NCBI RefSeq assembly: GCF_001436025.1
Contig: NZ_AZEQ01000012.1
Span: 20,936-84,935, forward strand
DNA length: 64,000 nt
Direction: 5' to 3'
Origin: Limosilactobacillus mucosae DSM 13345
GTDB lineage: Bacteria; Bacillota; Bacilli; Lactobacillales; Lactobacillaceae
The position numbers and the translations under genes are program-made. Every line of letters begins with the position of its first letter. Positions within the stretch are counted from its first letter, which is position 1. Shown piece by piece: positions 44,096 to 52,679 of this stretch. The notes below the pieces were generated by a model. It made no database searches and was not told where the DNA came from. It was given only the letters and a program-made list of their open reading frames with translations.

Positions 44096-45064
44096 CTATT
44101 GCCGGTTTTGGTTCAGCAGCTCTGCCAAAACCGGCGTTAAATGCTGGGCAATCTGTAAAGAACCTTGCTGATCGGGGTGCAGACCATCAGTAAATGACTG
44201 ACACCAGTTTTTGGTAGGAACGAATTCAGTATGACATTCCAAAGCGGTTTCTTCAATGATATCGGCATAGGTCTGAGCAAAAGGCACCATTAAGGCCAGT
44301 GGAACGTTTGGATAGGCGGCTTTTACCTGTTTGACAAACGCTAAGTAGGCTTTTTGAAACTGCTGGCTGGCAAAACGCCGATCATTGACGCCCAGATTGA
44401 TCAAAACCAGTTTAGGCATGACGCTGGGGTACCATGGCGTTTGGGCGTCCAGATGGCTCAAAAACTGGGCGGCCGGGGGGACGTTGCCTACCGCGGCTCT
44501 TAAAACGCCGCCTGCTGAATAGGCGATCCGATCGACATCGATTCCCAAGGCGTCACTAACAAGACCGATATAGCAGCTTTCTGGGCGATAGTCGGTGCTG
44601 GGCCGTTTGCCATTTACCCAACAGCCAGCCGTAATTGAATCGCCAATGACGGTTACGCGTTTTTGCGGCTTAGGCGGGGTCATGACGGCTTGATCAGCAA
44701 TCGAAATCGCGGCCACAGCCAGTCCCTGATTGCCAAGCCAGACATCATCAAGGTCGGTATTGCCAGCCGCGATGATCTCAACTTCAGCATTATCAGGCAG
44801 CGCCAGCTCAAAAGGAGCATTGCGGGTTGACCAGCGCTGCCAATTTCCATGATTGACTCGCACGGCCCAGTATTGTGGTGGCATTTGCGGATTGCCGTTA
44901 TCTAAGGCCTCAATTCTCAAAACTGGACTAGCTTGCAGATGGAATTTGATCAGACTGCCAAGATTGGTCGTGTATAAGACGCTTTTCCCATGCAGCTGTT
45001 TAATGGTCCAGCGACCGAGCAGCAGAGTCTGTTTTTTTAACTGATCCGGGAGAATTTTTTTCAT
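44096..45064 (-). CDS. SGNH/GDSL-family hydrolase, likely carbohydrate esterase
   Basis: A 322-residue hydrolase. Residues 1-130 form a beta-rich N-terminal domain, as in CE2/CE3-like esterases. The SGNH core follows: block I VIGDSITAG near residue 142 with the nucleophile Ser, block III INLGVNDRR near 222 and block V DGLHPDQQG near 293 with Asp and His. There is no signal peptide, so it probably deacetylates oligosaccharides or other small esters inside the cell. It is divergent from galK, and the shared interval contains cre and GalR-type sites near the galK end. AAAGGATGG precedes ATG 45064. Confidence 0.87.
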   Translation of the reverse strand: MKKILPDQLKKQTLLLGRWTIKQLHGKSVLYTTNLGSLIKFHLQASPVLRIEALDNGNPQMPPQYWAVRVNHGNWQRWSTRNAPFELALPDNAEVEIIAAGNTDLDDVWLGNQGLAVAAISIADQAVMTPPKPQKRVTVIGDSITAGCWVNGKRPSTDYRPESCYIGLVSDALGIDVDRIAYSAGGVLRAAVGNVPPAAQFLSHLDAQTPWYPSVMPKLVLINLGVNDRRFASQQFQKAYLAFVKQVKAAYPNVPLALMVPFAQTYADIIEETALECHTEFVPTKNWCQSFTDGLHPDQQGSLQIAQHLTPVLAELLNQNRQ

Positions 45065-45183
45065 AGACGGCCATCCTTTCTCAGATTCTTTTGTTAAGTA
45101 AAATTTATTTTAGCATAAAAAATAGCGCAAACAGTTGCTAAATAAGGATTGTTAAAAAACCTACAAATCCCTTAAAAATAATA

Positions 45184-45248
45184 ATGAAAGCGCTTATTGA
45201 CAAATCGGCAAGGTGAGCGTAAGCTAATATTTAGTAAAAGTTTACTAA
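45184..45248 (+). promoter_or_regulatory. galK promoter with cre-like site and perfect GalR-type operator
   Basis: A cre-like ATGAAAGCGCTTATT (45184-45198) overlaps TTGACA (45197-45202). A -10-like TAAGCT follows at 45220-45225, 17 bases on. TTAGTAAAAGTTTACTAA at 45231-45248 is a perfect 18-bp palindrome at the likely start point, a good site for the LacI-family protein encoded at 47962. Confidence 0.82.
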
Positions 45249-45270
45249 CCGTTTATGGAGGTAGCTAGAG

Positions 45271-46440
45271 ATGGATAAGCAAGAATTACTGAAAGAATAT
45301 CAAGATGTTTTTAAGGGTGAAGCTAAGGATGTCTTCTTCTCACCTGGTCGAATCAATGTAATTGGCGAACACACTGATTACAATGGCGGTCATGTTTTCC
45401 CATGTGCCATCAGTCTGGGTACGTTTGGCGTCTATGGTCCGCGTGATGATGACAAGGTTCAGCTCTACTCAGCCAACATGGAAGGCAGCACGGTCGTTGA
45501 ATTCAGCATCAACGACGAAAAGCCAGAAACGGATGCCGACAAGACCTGGACCAACTACTTTAAGGGGATGCTGGTCTACTTAAAGCAGGCTGGCTACCAG
45601 ATCGACCATGGCTTCAATCTGCTGGTACACGGCAATCTGCCATACGGCGCGGGGCTTTCTTCATCAGCTTCCATTGAACTTTTGATGGGTAATCTGCTGA
45701 AGGATGAATTCAACCTGGATATTGACGAAATCTCGCTAGTTAAGCTTGGTCAAAAGACGGAAAACGATTTTGTCGGCCTGAACTCCGGAATTATGGACCA
45801 ATTTGCCGTTGGGATGGGTAAGAAAGACAACGCCATCTTCTTAGACTGCAGTACTTTGGAATACCAATACCTGCCATTGAAGCTGGGCGACTACGAAATC
45901 GTGATCATGAGTACCAACAAGAAGCACTCGCTGGCTGGCTCCAAGTATAACGAACGCGTTGAACAATGTGAAGAAGCCGTTAAGCGCCTGAACCAAAAGC
46001 TGAACATCAAGAAGCTGGGCGAACTGGACGAAAACACGTTTGACGAATACTCCTATTTGATCAATGACGATGTTTTGATTCGCCGGGCTCGTCATGCAGT
46101 TGCCGAAAATCAACGGACGCTGCGGGCGATTGAAGCTATGAAGGCAGGCGACCTTGAAAAGCTGGGCCGTCTGATCAATGCTTCTCACGTTTCGCTGCAT
46201 TTTGACTACGAGGTAACTGGCAAGGAGCTGGACACGCTGGCAGAAACGGCATGGGAACAACCGGGCTGCCTGGGTGCGCGGATGGTCGGCGGCGGTTTTG
46301 CCGGCAGTGCCATCGCAATCGTTAAGAAGGACCAAGCCGATGCATTTAAGGAAAACGTCGGCAAGGTCTACCGGGAAACGATTGGCTACGATGCCAGCTT
46401 CTATGATGCCGAAATCGTTGATGGTCCCCACAAGATCTAG
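45271..46440 (+). CDS. galK: Galactokinase
   Basis: GHMP kinase of 389 residues making galactose-1-phosphate with ATP in the Leloir pathway. Motifs are PGRINVIGEHTDYNGGHVFPCAI near residue 26 (galactose site), LPYGAGLSSSASIELL near 122 (ATP loop), GIMDQFAVGMG with the catalytic Asp near 178 and GGGFAGSAIAIV near 345. ATG 45271 follows TATGGAGGTAGC. It is the first gene of galK-galT-galR. No galE or galM is present in the window, so UDP-glucose 4-epimerase and mutarotase must be elsewhere. Confidence 0.97.
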   Translation: MDKQELLKEYQDVFKGEAKDVFFSPGRINVIGEHTDYNGGHVFPCAISLGTFGVYGPRDDDKVQLYSANMEGSTVVEFSINDEKPETDADKTWTNYFKGMLVYLKQAGYQIDHGFNLLVHGNLPYGAGLSSSASIELLMGNLLKDEFNLDIDEISLVKLGQKTENDFVGLNSGIMDQFAVGMGKKDNAIFLDCSTLEYQYLPLKLGDYEIVIMSTNKKHSLAGSKYNERVEQCEEAVKRLNQKLNIKKLGELDENTFDEYSYLINDDVLIRRARHAVAENQRTLRAIEAMKAGDLEKLGRLINASHVSLHFDYEVTGKELDTLAETAWEQPGCLGARMVGGGFAGSAIAIVKKDQADAFKENVGKVYRETIGYDASFYDAEIVDGPHKI

Positions 46441-46475
46441 TCTTAAGGTCAGTTTTTGAGAAAGAGGTTTGCGAC

Positions 46476-47930
46476 ATGGAACTCATTGAAGGATTTGCAG
46501 AAAAGGCGATTGCCAGCGGTGCTTTTCAGCCAATGGACAAGATCTATGTGATGAACAAGATTCGGGCGCTGGTGGGTGATGAAGATGCTGAGGCCCAACC
46601 AGATACGCCACTGGCCAGTCAGTTGGTGGAATTGGCAGTTCAGCGCGGCAAGATTGAAGATGGCCAGACAGCGCGTGAAATCTTAAACGATCAGCTGTAT
46701 GATCTGCTGACGCCAACACCGGCCAAGGTTAATGGGACGTTCTGGCAAAAGCATGAACAATCCCCCCAACAAGCTACGGACTGGTTTTATGATCTGTGTA
46801 CCAGTAATGACTATGTAAAGGTATCCGCAATCAAAAAAAATATTGAGTTTACTAAAAAAGTCAATGATGGCAACGAGCTGGAGATTACGATCAATCTTTC
46901 CAAGCCCGAAAAAGATCCTAAGGCGATTGCTGCTGCTGCCCATGATACTCAAAAGAAGTATCCGCAGTGCGCGCTTTGTATGGAAAATGAAGGATATCTG
47001 GGACGTTTGGGGCATGCTGCCCGCAGCAACCACCGCATCGTTCGCATGACGATCGGCGGCAAGCAGTGGGGCTTCCAATACTCACCATATGCCTACTTCC
47101 ATGAACACTGCATTTTCTTGGATGCCAAGCACGAACCAATGGAGATCAATCAACAGACGCTGATCAACTTGATTGAGATCGAAAAGCAGCTGCCACACTA
47201 CTTTGTGGGCAGCAATGCCGATCTGCCAATCGTTGGCGGCTCCATGCTGGCCCATGAGCATTATCAAGGCGGCCGGCATACCTTCCCGATGATGAAGGCG
47301 CCAATCAAGCAGGAACTGAGCTTTAAAGACTATCCAGACGTTAAGGCCGGCATCGTTGACTGGCCAATGAGCGATCTGCGCTTGATCAGCAAGAACGATC
47401 AGGCTTTGATTCAGCTGGGAACGCATGTCATCAACGTCTGGGACCATTATGACGATCCAGAACTTTCATTGAAAGCTTTCGACGGTAATACAAGACACCA
47501 CACCGTTACGCCAATTATGCACCGTAATGGCGATGAATTTGTGCTTGACTTGGTTTTGCGAGACAATAATACTAGTAAGGAGTACCCATTGGGCATCTTC
47601 CATCCTCATGAAAAGCTCTGGCACATTAAAAAGGAAAACATCGGTCTGATTGAAGTGATGGGCCGGGCCATTCTGCCAGCTCGTTTGAAGAGTGAATTGG
47701 AAGAAGTCAAGAAGTACTGGCTCAATGAACCAAACAAGATTGCCGACAGTCATCTGCCATGGGCTAAAGAAGTTCAGGCACGGCATGATGACATTAATGC
47801 CGACAACGTTGAAGAGATTTTAGAACAAGAAGTTGCTCAGGTCTTCGGCGATGTTTTGGCGGATGCCGGCGTCTTTAAGCGCAATGCCCAGGGTCAAGCT
47901 GGCTGGCAGCGGTTCGTTGAACGACTGTAA
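46476..47930 (+). CDS. galT: UDP-glucose--hexose-1-phosphate uridylyltransferase, type 2 (Firmicutes)
   Basis: Leloir enzyme of 484 residues exchanging UMP between UDP-glucose and galactose-1-phosphate. This is the longer Firmicute class, with CALCMENEGYLGR near residue 166, YSPYAYFHEHCIFLD near 205, PIVGGSMLAHEHYQGGRHTFPM near 250 and FHPHEKLWHIKKENIGLIEVMGRAILPARL near 372. Start ATG 46476 lies 35 bases after galK behind GAAAGAGG. Together with galK it turns galactose released by the alpha-galactosidase at 50367 into glucose-1-phosphate. Confidence 0.96.
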   Translation: MELIEGFAEKAIASGAFQPMDKIYVMNKIRALVGDEDAEAQPDTPLASQLVELAVQRGKIEDGQTAREILNDQLYDLLTPTPAKVNGTFWQKHEQSPQQATDWFYDLCTSNDYVKVSAIKKNIEFTKKVNDGNELEITINLSKPEKDPKAIAAAAHDTQKKYPQCALCMENEGYLGRLGHAARSNHRIVRMTIGGKQWGFQYSPYAYFHEHCIFLDAKHEPMEINQQTLINLIEIEKQLPHYFVGSNADLPIVGGSMLAHEHYQGGRHTFPMMKAPIKQELSFKDYPDVKAGIVDWPMSDLRLISKNDQALIQLGTHVINVWDHYDDPELSLKAFDGNTRHHTVTPIMHRNGDEFVLDLVLRDNNTSKEYPLGIFHPHEKLWHIKKENIGLIEVMGRAILPARLKSELEEVKKYWLNEPNKIADSHLPWAKEVQARHDDINADNVEEILEQEVAQVFGDVLADAGVFKRNAQGQAGWQRFVERL

Positions 47931-47940
47931 CCTATTTTGA

Positions 47941-48948
<1,008 letters not shown>

Positions 48949-48983
48949 TCAAAAAATCCTAAGTTACACATCAATAATTGCCG

Positions 48984-49019
48984 ACTCCTGCCGTGCCGTT
49001 TTGGCCAGCAGGAGTTTTT
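48984..49019 (+). terminator. Terminator of the gal operon
   Basis: ACTCCTGC pairs with GCAGGAGT, with an inner partial GGCC-type pairing, and is followed by TTTTT. Confidence 0.8.
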
Positions 49020-49030
49020 GTTTGGCTAAT

Positions 49031-49084
49031 ACTTACTTTTTATAAGATAAAATCATTTACAAAAAGTAAGTAACAAGTTATAAT
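49031..49084 (+). promoter_or_regulatory. Nitroreductase promoter with HxlR/YodB-like operator
   Basis: TTTACA (49056-49061), a 17-base spacer and TATAAT (49079-49084) form the promoter. ACTTACTTTTT (49031-49041) and AAAAAGTAAGT (49061-49071) are perfect 11-bp inverted arms. The core TTAC-AAAAA-GTAA (49057-49069) overlaps the -35 box. Such TTAC/GTAA repeats resemble operators of redox-sensing DUF24 (YodB/HypR-type) regulators (inference). Confidence 0.7.
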
Positions 49085-49119
49085 ACAAATAACAAATCTT
49101 CAGAAAAAGAGGAACGACT

Positions 49120-49722
49120 ATGACAAATCAATTTAATCAACTTCAAGAAAAACGCCGCTCCATTTATGCATTAGGCAAAAACGTCAAGGAAGACAAGCAG
49201 ACGTTGGTTGACCTGATCGAAAAGACGATCGAACTGTCGCCATCTGCTTTTAACAGTCAGACGGTACGTGCGGTGATTGCTTTTGGCCAAGATTCCGATC
49301 GAATTTGGGATATCGTATTGGCTGAGCTGCGCAAAGTCGTAAAAGATGATGAAGCTTTTGCCAAGACGCAAGCTAAGGTCAACAGCTTCAAGGCGTACGG
49401 AACGGTTCTGTACTTTACTGAAACGGCGACCGTAAAGCAGTTGGAGGCTGACTTCCCAGCATATGCCGCCAACTTTGCTGGCTGGGCTGAACAGGCAATT
49501 GGCGGTGCTCAGCAGGCGGTCTGGGAAGCCTTGGCCGTTCAAGGACTGGGTGCATCGCTGCAGCACTACAACCCGCTGATTGATGAAGCAATTGCCAAGG
49601 CGTTTGACATTCCTGAAACTTGGCAGCTGCGGGCTGAAATGCCGTTTGGATCCGTTGAGGCACCAGCTGGCGAAAAAGACGTCCTGCCTGCTGAAAAGCG
49701 TTTTAAGGTATTTGGCGCTTAA
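49120..49722 (+). CDS. Nitroreductase-family FMN oxidoreductase
   Basis: A 200-residue flavoprotein of the nitroreductase fold, reducing nitro or quinone compounds with NAD(P)H. Family features are EKRRSIYALGKNV near the N-terminus (FMN phosphate contacts), SPSAFNSQTVRAVIAFG near residue 40 and the C-terminal GLGASLQHYNPLIDEAIAKAF. It resembles the fatty-acid/YdgI-type oxidoreductases of lactic acid bacteria. The physiological substrate is unknown. The palindromic promoter suggests redox-inducible expression. It is monocistronic, and its ATG follows AAAGAGGAACG. Confidence 0.88.
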   Translation: MTNQFNQLQEKRRSIYALGKNVKEDKQTLVDLIEKTIELSPSAFNSQTVRAVIAFGQDSDRIWDIVLAELRKVVKDDEAFAKTQAKVNSFKAYGTVLYFTETATVKQLEADFPAYAANFAGWAEQAIGGAQQAVWEALAVQGLGASLQHYNPLIDEAIAKAFDIPETWQLRAEMPFGSVEAPAGEKDVLPAEKRFKVFGA

Positions 49723-49736
49723 TGAGCTTAATAATC

Positions 49737-49768
49737 GAGCGATCCGCGCAATACGGGCCGCTTTTTTG
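49737..49768 (+). terminator. Terminator after nitroreductase
   Basis: AGCG..CCG pairs with CGG..CGCT across a two-base internal bulge, ending in a run of six T. Confidence 0.6.
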
Positions 49769-49881
49769 ATAGCGTAGGCATATTTTTACGTCAAAACGAT
49801 GCCAGATGATACAGTGACCAAAATCAAAATGCTGAATGACAAGCAATCAATCGTTCAGCAGGTACGAAATGAGGGATTGCG

Positions 49882-50298
49882 TTGACTGATAAAAACAAGC
49901 TGACTGAAATGCAGTACCGCGTTACGCAAGAGGCTGCTACCGAACCGCCATTTACCGGCAAATATGATCAGTTTTTCGAAAAAGGCATCTATGTCGATGT
50001 TGTGAGTGGTGAGCCGCTGTTTTCTTCGCTGGACAAGTTTGATTCGGGCTGCGGCTGGCCGGCATTTACCAAACCAATTGCCAAGCTGAAAGAAAAGCGC
50101 GACCAGTCGTTTGGCATGGAAAGAACCGAGGTGCGCAGTCTGAAGGCTGATTCGCATCTAGGACATGTTTTTTGCGATGGACCGCTGGATCGCGGCGGTC
50201 TGCGCTACTGCATCAATTCGGCCGCCCTGCGTTTTATTCCGTTTGATCAGTTGGCAGAAGCTGGTTATGGAGAGTACCGAAAGCTGTTTGTCGACTAA
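49882..50298 (+). CDS. msrB: Peptide-methionine (R)-S-oxide reductase MsrB
   Basis: Repairs R-methionine sulfoxide in oxidised proteins, 138 residues. Motifs are [53 protein letters not shown] and the catalytic [11 protein letters not shown] near residue 113. The two CxxC pairs that bind structural zinc in many MsrB proteins are absent. The resolving Cys may be the one in SGCGWP. The start appears to be TTG 49882, seven bases after GAGGGA; no ATG fits the N-terminus. It lies beside a nitroreductase, so the segment has an oxidative-stress flavour. Confidence 0.94.
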   Translation: MTDKNKLTEMQYRVTQEAATEPPFTGKYDQFFEKGIYVDVVSGEPLFSSLDKFDSGCGWPAFTKPIAKLKEKRDQSFGMERTEVRSLKADSHLGHVFCDGPLDRGGLRYCINSAALRFIPFDQLAEAGYGEYRKLFVD

Positions 50299-50319
50299 TT
50301 AACACTGACACTAAATCAA

Positions 50320-50349
50320 AAACCGCACTGTCATTAGACGGTGCGGTTT
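50320..50349. terminator. Bidirectional terminator between msrB and alpha-galactosidase
   Basis: AAACCGCAC (50320-50328) and GTGCGGTTT (50341-50349) pair, with an inner GTC/GAC and an ATTA loop, between convergent genes. Confidence 0.85.
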
Positions 50350-50366
50350 ATTTGTTTGATGCGGAA

Positions 50367-52580
50367 TCAGTCAACGGCTTTAACGATAAACATGTCAGCG
50401 TGGAAATCAGATGGTACCTTTGGCGATTGCAGGCGGTTCATGACGCGTGGCACGAAATACCCAGCATTCATCAATTCAGCGCCCGAGAAGACTTCTGAGC
50501 CATCATTGACAGTGTAGCGCCGTTCAGGATCCAGGCCCTTGAAGTAGTAGCGGATGTAGGCCGGGTTGGCTCCGTTTAGAATCTGATAGCGCATGCCAAT
50601 GGCCGTCTGCTTGTCATGGCTGACGGTTTCCCAGCCATAGACATTATCGCTGGTATCCGGAGTTTCCAGCCGGTAGAACGTTCCAAACTGGAAGAGCTTG
50701 CGGTATTGCTTATAGAAGGCCACCTGCTGCTTGATGGTAGCCTGTTCTTCATCGCTGAGCTCAGTGACGTCCAGTTCATAGCCGAATGCACCGAAGTAGG
50801 CCACTTTAGCCCGCATGTCGATTGAAGTCAGCCGGCCGACTTGATCGTTTGGCACGGCTGAAACGTGAGCGCCCCACATTGAAGGCGTGTAGCCATATGA
50901 GGTGCCGTCTTGAATCTTGATGCGTTCAACAGCATCGGTATCATCGCTGCACCAGGCCTGTGGCGCATAGTACATCATTCCCAGATCGAAGCGGCCGCCA
51001 CCAGAGGCACATGATTCAAACAAGACGTCTGGGAAGGCTTTGGTCAAGCGGTCATAGAGATCGTATACGCCTAAGATATAGCGGTGTGAGAATTCCAGCT
51101 GCTGATCGGCAGGCAGGTCGGCGCCGTACATTTCGGTGATATTCCGATTCATGTCCCATTTGATGTAGTCCAGCTTGGCATCTTGAATAATGTGGCTCAT
51201 CAATCCAAACAGATAGTCAACGACTTCCTGACGGCTCATGTCCAAGACGAATTGGTGACGGCCCGGCGTCTGCCCGCGACCTGGCGTCTTGATCATCCAT
51301 TCTGGGTGGGTTTGATAGAGCTTGCTGTCAATTGAGATCATTTCTGGTTCAAACCAGAGCCCAAACTTCATGTCGAGATCGTGAACGCGCTTGGCAAATC
51401 CAGCAATGCCATGGTTGAACTTCTTTTCGTCAACAAACCAATCGCCTAGACTAGAACGATCGTCGTCACGATGACCAAACCAGCCATCATCAAGTACGAA
51501 CATTTCAATCCCCAGTTCCTTGGCACGCTCAACGATTGGCATTAACTTGTCTTCGGTAAAGTCCATGAACGTGGCTTCCCAGTTGTTGATCAGAATTGGC
51601 CGTTCCTGGTGGGCAAAATGAGGGTTGATCAAGTGCTGAGCATAAAAGGCGCCCAATTGCTGAGAAAGCGCGTTGAAACCATTGTCGGTATAGCTGAAGA
51701 TGACTTCTGGGGTTTGGAATGAATCACCACTGTTAAGCTTCCAGCCAAATTCATCCGGGTTGATGCCAATCAGGACACGCGTGGTATCAAACTGGTCGAC
51801 CTCGACGGAATCCAAAAAGTTGCCTGAGTAGACAAAGTTAAAGCCGAAAACCGCCCCTTGGTTATTGTCGGTGTGTGGCCGGGCCAGCATAAAGAATGGA
51901 TTTTCCTGATGACTGGAGGCGGTCCGCAGACTGGAGATGCTTTGCGTACCGGGACGCAGATGACTGCGGTGCAGGTGCCGTTCCCGCGACCAAGAGCCGG
52001 CAAACTGAATGAAGTCGTAGTTGGCATCCGGCAGATCTAGCTGCGCGCTCAAGGCTCGGTTTAAAAAGACGGTTTTGCCATGGTTGACAAACGTTGTGCT
52101 GCGGACAATCACGTCTTCATCAGCAAAAATAGTGTAGTGCAGCTGCAGCTCTAAATCGCCATCCGCCAGTTTAACGGTCAGCGTCTGAGAATCATTGCTG
52201 TCATCGGCAAATGTTGAAGGCAGGCCAGTCAGCCGCGCTTTACCGTCCTTAAGCTCATAGTCGCGGTATTGGAATTCAGAGGTCCGTGAGCCGTTTGGAT
52301 AGGTAATCTGGAAGGCTGGATAACGGTAGTCGCCCTTACCCAGTCCGGCGTATTCCTGTTTTAGCAGCTCAGCTTGAAACTCAACGTCTTCATCAGTGCG
52401 CGTGTTGGTACAGTCGTGTTCTTCACGCGTGTTGAGGTTGGCGTAGTCGTCTTTGAATGGAATCTTAGGACCGTAGTAGAGCTGACCCAGCGAGCCGTCC
52501 TCAATAACGTGGAAGACGTAGCTGGTATGCTTGGTCTGCAGGTGAAACAGTCGATTGCTGGCATTAACTTGGATACTCAT
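50367..52580 (-). CDS. Alpha-galactosidase, GH36
   Basis: Tetrameric-type GH36 enzyme of 737 residues that releases terminal alpha-galactose from melibiose, raffinose and stachyose. The N-terminal beta domain precedes the catalytic barrel, with FVLDDGWFGHRDDD near residue 365, the nucleophile Asp in DYIKWDMNR near 475 and the acid/base Asp in WCSDDTDAVERIKIQ near 545. There is no signal peptide, so the enzyme is cytosolic and depends on the transporter encoded upstream. The ATG at 52580 follows GGAGGAA. Size matches lactobacillar MelA enzymes. The gene is downstream of the IIA-tailed carrier on the same strand. Confidence 0.95.
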   Translation of the reverse strand: MSIQVNASNRLFHLQTKHTSYVFHVIEDGSLGQLYYGPKIPFKDDYANLNTREEHDCTNTRTDEDVEFQAELLKQEYAGLGKGDYRYPAFQITYPNGSRTSEFQYRDYELKDGKARLTGLPSTFADDSNDSQTLTVKLADGDLELQLHYTIFADEDVIVRSTTFVNHGKTVFLNRALSAQLDLPDANYDFIQFAGSWSRERHLHRSHLRPGTQSISSLRTASSHQENPFFMLARPHTDNNQGAVFGFNFVYSGNFLDSVEVDQFDTTRVLIGINPDEFGWKLNSGDSFQTPEVIFSYTDNGFNALSQQLGAFYAQHLINPHFAHQERPILINNWEATFMDFTEDKLMPIVERAKELGIEMFVLDDGWFGHRDDDRSSLGDWFVDEKKFNHGIAGFAKRVHDLDMKFGLWFEPEMISIDSKLYQTHPEWMIKTPGRGQTPGRHQFVLDMSRQEVVDYLFGLMSHIIQDAKLDYIKWDMNRNITEMYGADLPADQQLEFSHRYILGVYDLYDRLTKAFPDVLFESCASGGGRFDLGMMYYAPQAWCSDDTDAVERIKIQDGTSYGYTPSMWGAHVSAVPNDQVGRLTSIDMRAKVAYFGAFGYELDVTELSDEEQATIKQQVAFYKQYRKLFQFGTFYRLETPDTSDNVYGWETVSHDKQTAIGMRYQILNGANPAYIRYYFKGLDPERRYTVNDGSEVFSGAELMNAGYFVPRVMNRLQSPKVPSDFHADMFIVKAVD

Positions 52581-52611
52581 GTTCAAATTCCTCCATGATT
52601 AAATGACAAAC

Positions 52612-52643
52612 AAAAAGCCCGACTGCTGCAGCCGAGCTTTTTT
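52612..52643 (-). terminator. Hairpin terminator between transporter and alpha-galactosidase genes
   Basis: AAAAAGC..CG.CTGC pairs with GCAG.CG..GCTTTTT over a one-base loop. On the minus strand it lies after the transporter stop and before the alpha-galactosidase start, so it may lower, not abolish, downstream expression. Confidence 0.6.
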
Positions 52644-52679
52644 AGGCCAACAGACTTTTTGATCATTCAATTAGTCTAA

